Assembly (NCBI RefSeq): GCF_006152145.1
Contig: NZ_VDFV01000005.1
Coordinates: forward strand, 62,001 to 126,000
Direction: 5' to 3'
Length of the DNA stretch: 64,000 nucleotides
Source: Rubellimicrobium roseum
Lineage (GTDB): Bacteria > Pseudomonadota > Alphaproteobacteria > Rhodobacterales > Rhodobacteraceae
Shown: one piece after another, positions 59,879 through 64,000 of the stretch
Position numbering within the stretch: position 1 is the first letter of the stretch
How the letters are laid out: the number at the start of each line of letters is the position of its first letter
Notes under the pieces: generated by a model
Told to the model about the DNA's origin: nothing
The model's database searches: none
What the model saw: only the letters and a program-made list of their open reading frames with translations
Program-made: the position numbers and the translations under genes

Positions 59879-61384
59879 TCATTCCCCTCTCGGGAAGCGC
59901 TGGTTCTCCTCCAGCACGTTCAGGTCCATGTGGTTGCGCATGTACCGCTCGGAGGCGCGCTGGAGCGGCTGGAAATCCCAGGGGAAATAGGCCCCGTTGC
60001 GCAGCGCCTCGTAGACGACCCAGCGTCGCGCCTGACTCTCGCGCACCTCGGCGTCGAAGGCCGACAGGTCCCACCGCGCGTCGGCCAGCGCCCGCAGCCG
60101 TTCCAGCACCCCGGCGTGCTCCGGCGCGCCAGCAAGGTTCCGCAACTCCTGCGGGTCGGCCTCCAGGTCGAACAGCATCTCCGGGTCGGCCGGGCAGCGC
60201 ACGTATTTCCAGCGGCCGTCGCGCAGGGCGACCATGGGGGTGATGGTCCCCTCCGCCGCATACTCCATCGGCACCGGCCCCCGCGCATGGCCCCGCGCCA
60301 CGGGCACCAGCGACACCCCGTCCGTCCAGGGCATCACCTCCTCCATCGACACCCCCGCGAAGTCGCAGAGCGTCGGGCAGAGGTCGATGGTGGAGACGGG
60401 CGTGTCCACCCGCCCCGGCTCCAGCCCGGGCGCCGCGATCATCAGCGGCACGGCGGCCGAGCCCTCGAAGAAGTTCATCTTGAACCACAGGCCGCGCTCG
60501 CCCAGCATGTCGCCGTGGTCCGACAGGAAGACGACGACCGCCTCCTGCCGCGTGGCCTCCAGCACGGTCAGGATCTCGCCGATCTTCTCGTCCACGTAGG
60601 TGATGTTGGCGAAGTAGCCCCGCCGCGCGCGGCGCACCATCTCGGGCGTGATCTCGGACTTGCGCCAGTCGCAGGCGTCCATCAGCCGCCGGGAATGCGG
60701 GTCCATCTCGTCATAGGGGATGGGCGTCACCTCGGGGTCGAGGTGCGCGCAGTCCTCGTAGAGGTCCCAGTACCTCCGCCGCGCCACGTAGGGGTCGTGC
60801 GGATGCGTGAAGCTCACCGTCAGGCACCAGGGCCGCGCATCGTGCCCGCGACCGAGGTCATAGAGCTTCTGCACGGCGTGGTGGGCCACTTCGTCGTCGT
60901 ATTCATACTGGTTGGTGATCTCGGCTACGCCCGCGCCCGAGACCGAACCGAGGTTGTGGTACCACCAGTCGATCCGCTCGCCGGGCTTGCGGTAGTCCGG
61001 CGTCCAGCCGAAGTCGGCCGGGTAGATGTCGGTCGTCAGCCGCTGCTCCAGCCCATGGAGCTGGTCCGGCCCCACGAAGTGCATCTTGCCCGACAGCGCC
61101 GTCTGGTAGCCCGCCCGCCGCAGATGATGCGCGAAGGTCGGCACCGACGAGGTGAACTCGGCGGCGTTGTCATAGACCCGCGTGCGCTGGGGCAACTGCC
61201 CCGCCATGAACGACGCCCGCGCCGGCGCGCAGAGCGGGGAGCCCGTATAGGCGTTGGAGAACCGCACCGACCGCTCGGCCAGCCGACGCAGGTTCGGCGC
61301 GTGGAGCCACTCGGCCGGGCCGTCGCGCCACAGGGTGCCGGTCAGCTGGTCGACCATCAGGATCAGGATGTTGGGCCGGCTCAT
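59879..61384 (-). CDS. betC: choline-sulfatase
   Basis: 501 residues, arylsulfatase-type. The metal-binding opening is [13 protein letters not shown]. The formylglycine precursor cysteine is Cys52 in [14 protein letters not shown] (C-x-P-x-R). [20 protein letters not shown] supplies further metal ligands, and the C-terminal extension typical of choline-sulfatases is present (ENQRFPRGE end). It hydrolyses choline-O-sulfate to choline and sulfate. Its start overlaps the betI stop (ATGA). Confidence 0.96.
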   Translation of the reverse strand: MSRPNILILMVDQLTGTLWRDGPAEWLHAPNLRRLAERSVRFSNAYTGSPLCAPARASFMAGQLPQRTRVYDNAAEFTSSVPTFAHHLRRAGYQTALSGKMHFVGPDQLHGLEQRLTTDIYPADFGWTPDYRKPGERIDWWYHNLGSVSGAGVAEITNQYEYDDEVAHHAVQKLYDLGRGHDARPWCLTVSFTHPHDPYVARRRYWDLYEDCAHLDPEVTPIPYDEMDPHSRRLMDACDWRKSEITPEMVRRARRGYFANITYVDEKIGEILTVLEATRQEAVVVFLSDHGDMLGERGLWFKMNFFEGSAAVPLMIAAPGLEPGRVDTPVSTIDLCPTLCDFAGVSMEEVMPWTDGVSLVPVARGHARGPVPMEYAAEGTITPMVALRDGRWKYVRCPADPEMLFDLEADPQELRNLAGAPEHAGVLERLRALADARWDLSAFDAEVRESQARRWVVYEALRNGAYFPWDFQPLQRASERYMRNHMDLNVLEENQRFPRGE

Positions 61385-61956
61385 GCCGCCACCTCGCGGG
61401 ACAGATAGTTGAGAACGAGCTGCGCCGCGGCCTGCCGGTCGGGCGAGGTGCCCGCCAGGGCCTGCCGCAGGTAGACCCCGTCGATGAGAGCCCCCAGCCC
61501 CTCGGCCACCTGATCCGCCCGATCGCCCACCATGGGGCGCAGCGAATGCACGAGGTTCGACTTCAGCCGCCGCCGGTAGAGCGACAGGAGCCGCCGCGCC
61601 TCGGGCATGGTCTGGGCCAGGACGTAGAAGTTGAGCCAGGCCGCGATGACCTCGCGCCGGAAGGACCCGGCCGAGAAGCTCGCCCGCACGATGGCCTCGA
61701 CCCGCTCGCGCGGGGAATCGGCGGTGGCCAGCGCCCCCCGCACCTCGGCGCCGAAGACGGTCAGGACATGGCGCATGGCGGCGACGAAGATCGCCTCCTT
61801 GGAGCCGAAGTAATGATGCGCGAGCGCGGACGACACCCCCGCCTTGCCGGCGATCTGTGCGACCGTCACCTCCAGGGACCCTGCCCGCGCGACCTCCTGG
61901 ATCGTTGCCTTGACGATCGCTGCCCGTCGGATAGGCTCCGCTGAATGTCGCGGCAT
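61381..61956 (-). CDS. betI: TetR-family transcriptional repressor BetI
   Basis: 191 residues. The start is the ATG at 61956 with GAGGAAAG upstream. The HTH is in EVTVAQIAGKAGVSSALAHH YFGSKEAIF at about residues 29-57, and the C-terminal choline-sensing domain follows. BetI represses the bet genes in the absence of choline; here a perfect palindrome overlaps its own promoter in the divergent region with choX. It is the first gene of the operon, giving autoregulation. Confidence 0.95.
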   Translation of the reverse strand: MPRHSAEPIRRAAIVKATIQEVARAGSLEVTVAQIAGKAGVSSALAHHYFGSKEAIFVAAMRHVLTVFGAEVRGALATADSPRERVEAIVRASFSAGSFRREVIAAWLNFYVLAQTMPEARRLLSLYRRRLKSNLVHSLRPMVGDRADQVAEGLGALIDGVYLRQALAGTSPDRQAAAQLVLNYLSREVAA

Positions 61957-61986
61957 GGCTTTCCTCGAAAAAGTCTTGCCACGCCG

Positions 61987-62015
61987 CAATATCGAGTGAT
62001 TGATTGACTCGTCAA
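61987..62015 (-). promoter_or_regulatory. candidate betI operon promoter
   Basis: On the minus strand TTGACG (62015-62010), 17 bases, ATATTG (61992-61987): a good sigma-70 arrangement about 30 bp before the betI ATG. The -35 and much of the spacer fall inside the BetI operator. Confidence 0.6.
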
Positions 62016-62019
62016 TCAA
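62000..62019. promoter_or_regulatory. BetI operator palindrome
   Basis: TTGATTGACTCGTCAATCAA is a perfect 20-bp inverted repeat (8-bp arms TTGATTGA/TCAATCAA around the self-complementary-like CTCG). It resembles the ATTGATTG-type sequence of known BetI operators and lies centrally between betI and choX, so one site could repress both directions. Confidence 0.75.
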
Positions 62020-62062
62020 GAAACGGCGGAACCAAACCGCCCGTCCATAGGGAGACTGCCAC

Positions 62063-62983
62063 ATGAACCTTCGCTCGACGCTGAGCGCCCTCGCGCTGCT
62101 CGCGGCCGCGACCCCGGCCCTTTCGCAGGAGGCCTGCACCGCGGTCAGCCTGTCCGACGTGGGCTGGACCGACATCACCGCCACCACTTCGGCCGCCAAG
62201 CAGGTGCTCGAGGCACTGGGCTACGACGTGAACGTGCAGGTCCTCTCGGTCCCCGTGACCTTCCAGGCCCTGTCCTCAGGCGATCTCGACGTGTTCCTGG
62301 GCAACTGGATGCCCTCGCAGCAGAGCGCCATCCAGCCCTACCTGGACGACGGCTCCATCGAGACGGTCGGCATCAACCTCGAAGGCACCAAGTACAACCT
62401 CGCGGTGCCCACCTACCTCCACGAGCAGGGCCTCCAGACCTACGAGGACCTGGCCGAGTTCCGCGAGCAGCTGAACGGCGAGATCTACGGCATCGAGCCC
62501 GGCAACGAGGCCAACAGCTACCTCATCGGCCTGACCGAAGCCGGCGGTGCGCTCGAAGGCTTCGAGATCGTCGAATCCTCCGAGCAGGGGATGCTCGCCC
62601 AGGTCCGCCGCGCCGTGGACAACGAGGAGCCCGTGGTCTTCCTCGCCTGGGCGCCGCACCCGATGAACTCCAACTTCGACATCCAGTACGTCGAGGGCGG
62701 CCAGGACTTCTTCGGCGGCGAGGGCAACGTCTACACCGTGACGCGCCAGGGCTTCGCCGAGGACTGCCCGAACGTGGCCACGCTTCTCCAGAACATGAAG
62801 TTCACCCTGCCCATGGAGAACGAGATGATGGGCCTCATCCTCGACGACGGCATGGACCCCGACACGGCCGTGAAGCAGTGGCTGACCGAGCATCCCGAGA
62901 CCTTCGACGCCTGGCTTGCGGGCGTGACGACGGTGGACGGCGGCGAGGGCCTGCCCGCCGTCAAGTCGGCCATGGGCCTCTGA
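62063..62983 (+). CDS. choX: choline ABC transporter substrate-binding protein
   Basis: 306 residues with a Sec signal peptide (MNLRSTLSALALLAAATPAL, then SQ). It matches the OpuAC/ProX type II fold: VSLSDVGWTDITATTSAAKQ, FLGNWMPSQQSAIQPYLDDG, GIEPGNEANSYLIGLTEAGG and VFLAWAPHPMNSNFDIQYVE supply the aromatic choline-binding box. Two cysteines (EACTA and EDCPN) could form the disulfide known for ChoX. It binds choline, more weakly acetylcholine, in the periplasm. Divergent from betI under the shared operator. Confidence 0.95.
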   Translation: MNLRSTLSALALLAAATPALSQEACTAVSLSDVGWTDITATTSAAKQVLEALGYDVNVQVLSVPVTFQALSSGDLDVFLGNWMPSQQSAIQPYLDDGSIETVGINLEGTKYNLAVPTYLHEQGLQTYEDLAEFREQLNGEIYGIEPGNEANSYLIGLTEAGGALEGFEIVESSEQGMLAQVRRAVDNEEPVVFLAWAPHPMNSNFDIQYVEGGQDFFGGEGNVYTVTRQGFAEDCPNVATLLQNMKFTLPMENEMMGLILDDGMDPDTAVKQWLTEHPETFDAWLAGVTTVDGGEGLPAVKSAMGL

Positions 62984-63036
62984 GGCCGGGCGGCCCCCGG
63001 ACCTGATCCCGGGGGCCGGCCGCGCAGGTCGCGCGC

Positions 63037-63870
63037 ATGGAGTGGCTCACCCAGAAGATCCCCGTCGGGCGGCTGGCCGCCGACCTGTTCGATTGGCTCC
63101 AGGACAACGGGCAGGTCGTCTTCGACGGCATCGCCGACGTCATGAGCGGCCTCATCGACGCTATCCTGTGGGTGCTGCAGACGCCGCACCCCCTGTTCAT
63201 CATCGCGGTCTTCGTGGCCCTGACCTGGCTCCTCCAGCGGTCGTGGAAGACCTGCCTCCTCGTGCTGGTGGGCTTCCTCTTCATCCTCAACCAGGGCTAC
63301 TGGGAGGAGACGACCGAAAGCCTGACGCTGGTGCTCACCGCCTGCGCGGTCTGCATGGGGATCGGCGTGCCCATCGGCATCGCGGCGGCGCACCGGCCTC
63401 GGCTTCACCAGGCCATGGCGCCGGTGCTGGACCTGATGCAGACGCTGCCCACCTTCGTCTACCTGATCCCGGCCATCGTCTTCTTCGGCCTGGGCATGGT
63501 GCCGGGGCTCATTGCCACCGTCATCTTCGTCCTGCCCGCCCCCATCCGCCTCGCGCATCTGGGCATCTCCTCGACCCCCCCCGCGCTCCTCGAGGCCGCG
63601 CAGGCCTTCGGCGCCACCCCGCGCCAGACGCTCTGGAAGGTGGAGCTGCCCTACGCGCTCCCGCAGATCATGACCGGGCTGAACCAGGCGATCATGCTGT
63701 CGCTGTCGATGGTGGTGATCGCGGCGCTGGTGGGCGCCAACGGGCTCGGCGTGCCGGTGGTGCGGGCACTCAACTCCGTCAACACCGCGCTGGGCTTCGA
63801 GTCCGGCTTCATCATCGTCGTGGTCGCCATCATCCTCGACCGCATGCTTCGGGTGAGCCGACCGCAATGA
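63037..63870 (+). CDS. choW: choline ABC transporter permease
   Basis: 277 residues with about six hydrophobic segments. It matches ProW/ChoW: VCMGIGVPIGIAAAHRPRLH, VLDLMQTLPTFVYLIPAIVF, the EAA-type coupling loop LLEAAQAFGATPRQTLWKVE and LPQIMTGLNQAIMLSLSMVV. It forms the inner-membrane channel for ChoX and ChoV. Its stop overlaps the choV start (ATGA). Confidence 0.95.
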   Translation: MEWLTQKIPVGRLAADLFDWLQDNGQVVFDGIADVMSGLIDAILWVLQTPHPLFIIAVFVALTWLLQRSWKTCLLVLVGFLFILNQGYWEETTESLTLVLTACAVCMGIGVPIGIAAAHRPRLHQAMAPVLDLMQTLPTFVYLIPAIVFFGLGMVPGLIATVIFVLPAPIRLAHLGISSTPPALLEAAQAFGATPRQTLWKVELPYALPQIMTGLNQAIMLSLSMVVIAALVGANGLGVPVVRALNSVNTALGFESGFIIVVVAIILDRMLRVSRPQ

Positions 63871-64000
63871 CCGCCGTCCACTTCGACCACGTGAACATCG
63901 TCTTCGGCGACCGTCCCGACCGGGCGCTGCCCCTGATGGACGAAGGCCTCAGCCGCTCCGAGATCCAGGACCGCACCGGCCAGATCCTGGGCGTCCACGA
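63867..64000 (+). CDS. choV: choline ABC transporter ATP-binding protein, 3' end outside the window
   Basis: Only the first 44 or so codons are visible: VHFDHVNIVFGDRPDRALPL, then MDEGLSRSEIQDRTGQILGVH. The N-terminal extension before the ABC domain, with SRSEIQDRTG-like sequence, is characteristic of ChoV/ProV. The Walker motifs lie beyond the window end. The ATG overlaps the choW stop. Confidence 0.85.
   Translation, partial: MTAVHFDHVNIVFGDRPDRALPLMDEGLSRSEIQDRTGQILGVH

Overview
The window is a chromosomal stretch of a high-GC alphaproteobacterium, most likely a member of the Rhodobacteraceae (Roseobacter/Rhodobacter type). The evidence is the very GC-rich third codon positions, an RpoHII-type sigma-32 paralogue, a VPLPA-CTERM sorting signal, CtrA-type TTAA-N7-TTAA boxes including one in front of comM, a betI-betC-betB-betA operon divergent from choXWV, and the order mdh-(orf)-sucC-sucD-sucA-sucB-(orfs)-lpdA. 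I saw no insertion sequence, phage, CRISPR array, rRNA or tRNA gene. The region is mostly housekeeping, and the more unusual signals lie in the non-coding DNA.

Layout. 1-2.7 kb: the 5' end of an ABC solute-binding protein gene, a cupin and a LysR regulator (minus strand). 2.8-4.6 kb: ugd, its terminator, a small ORF and a three-hairpin small RNA of the CcsR/'cuckoo' type carrying anti-Shine-Dalgarno loops. 4.6-10.8 kb (mostly minus): an MDR oxidoreductase, a VPLPA-CTERM secreted protein, a stop-less small ORF, an M3 oligopeptidase, and an amino-acid ABC permease plus binding protein without an ATPase. 10.9-14.6 kb (minus): coaBC-dut-(membrane-anchored ThiF/MoeB-like E1) with 4-nt overlaps, then rpoH(II). 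14.7-18.3 kb (plus): cobU, a cobC-like phosphatase, a glutathione transferase and comM under a CtrA box. 18.3-22 kb (minus): an unknown membrane-anchored protein, gshB, yraN and rsmI. 22-30.9 kb: an LpoA-like lipoprotein, glnD, murJ, a catalytically dead rhomboid (minus), trpS, a universal stress protein and a CPBP protease.

31-42.9 kb (plus): a small secreted protein; nfuA-tsaB-rimI, with tsaB apparently starting at CTG; a BMP-type purine nucleoside ABC transporter (binding protein, double ATPase, two permeases) followed by purine-nucleoside phosphorylase; TauE/SafE, TIGR02186 and NUDIX genes coupled by ATGA overlaps; and a RecD-like helicase. 43-44.8 kb: DUF1737, NnrU and two small envelope proteins. 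44.9-55.9 kb (plus): the TCA-cycle block mdh, an EF-hand-containing unknown, sucCD, sucAB, two small genes and lpdA. 56.3 kb: aroQ behind a long GC-rich leader. 56.7-64 kb: the choline and choline-O-sulfate regulon, with betI-betC-betB-betA (minus) divergent from choXW and the start of choV (plus) around a perfect 20-bp operator-like palindrome.

Three observations stand out. (1) The RNA at about 4447-4567 has three hairpins, each with a CUCCUCCC loop. (2) A composite module, GGTGTTGCGCG-N11/12-ACCGTTCGGTG-N11-CGTTAACC, occurs three times in the same orientation upstream of unrelated plus-strand genes (at 6470, 49385 and 55932). (3) tsaB has no ATG, GTG or TTG that could give a full-length protein. 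The protein names rest on reading motifs by eye; no database search was run.
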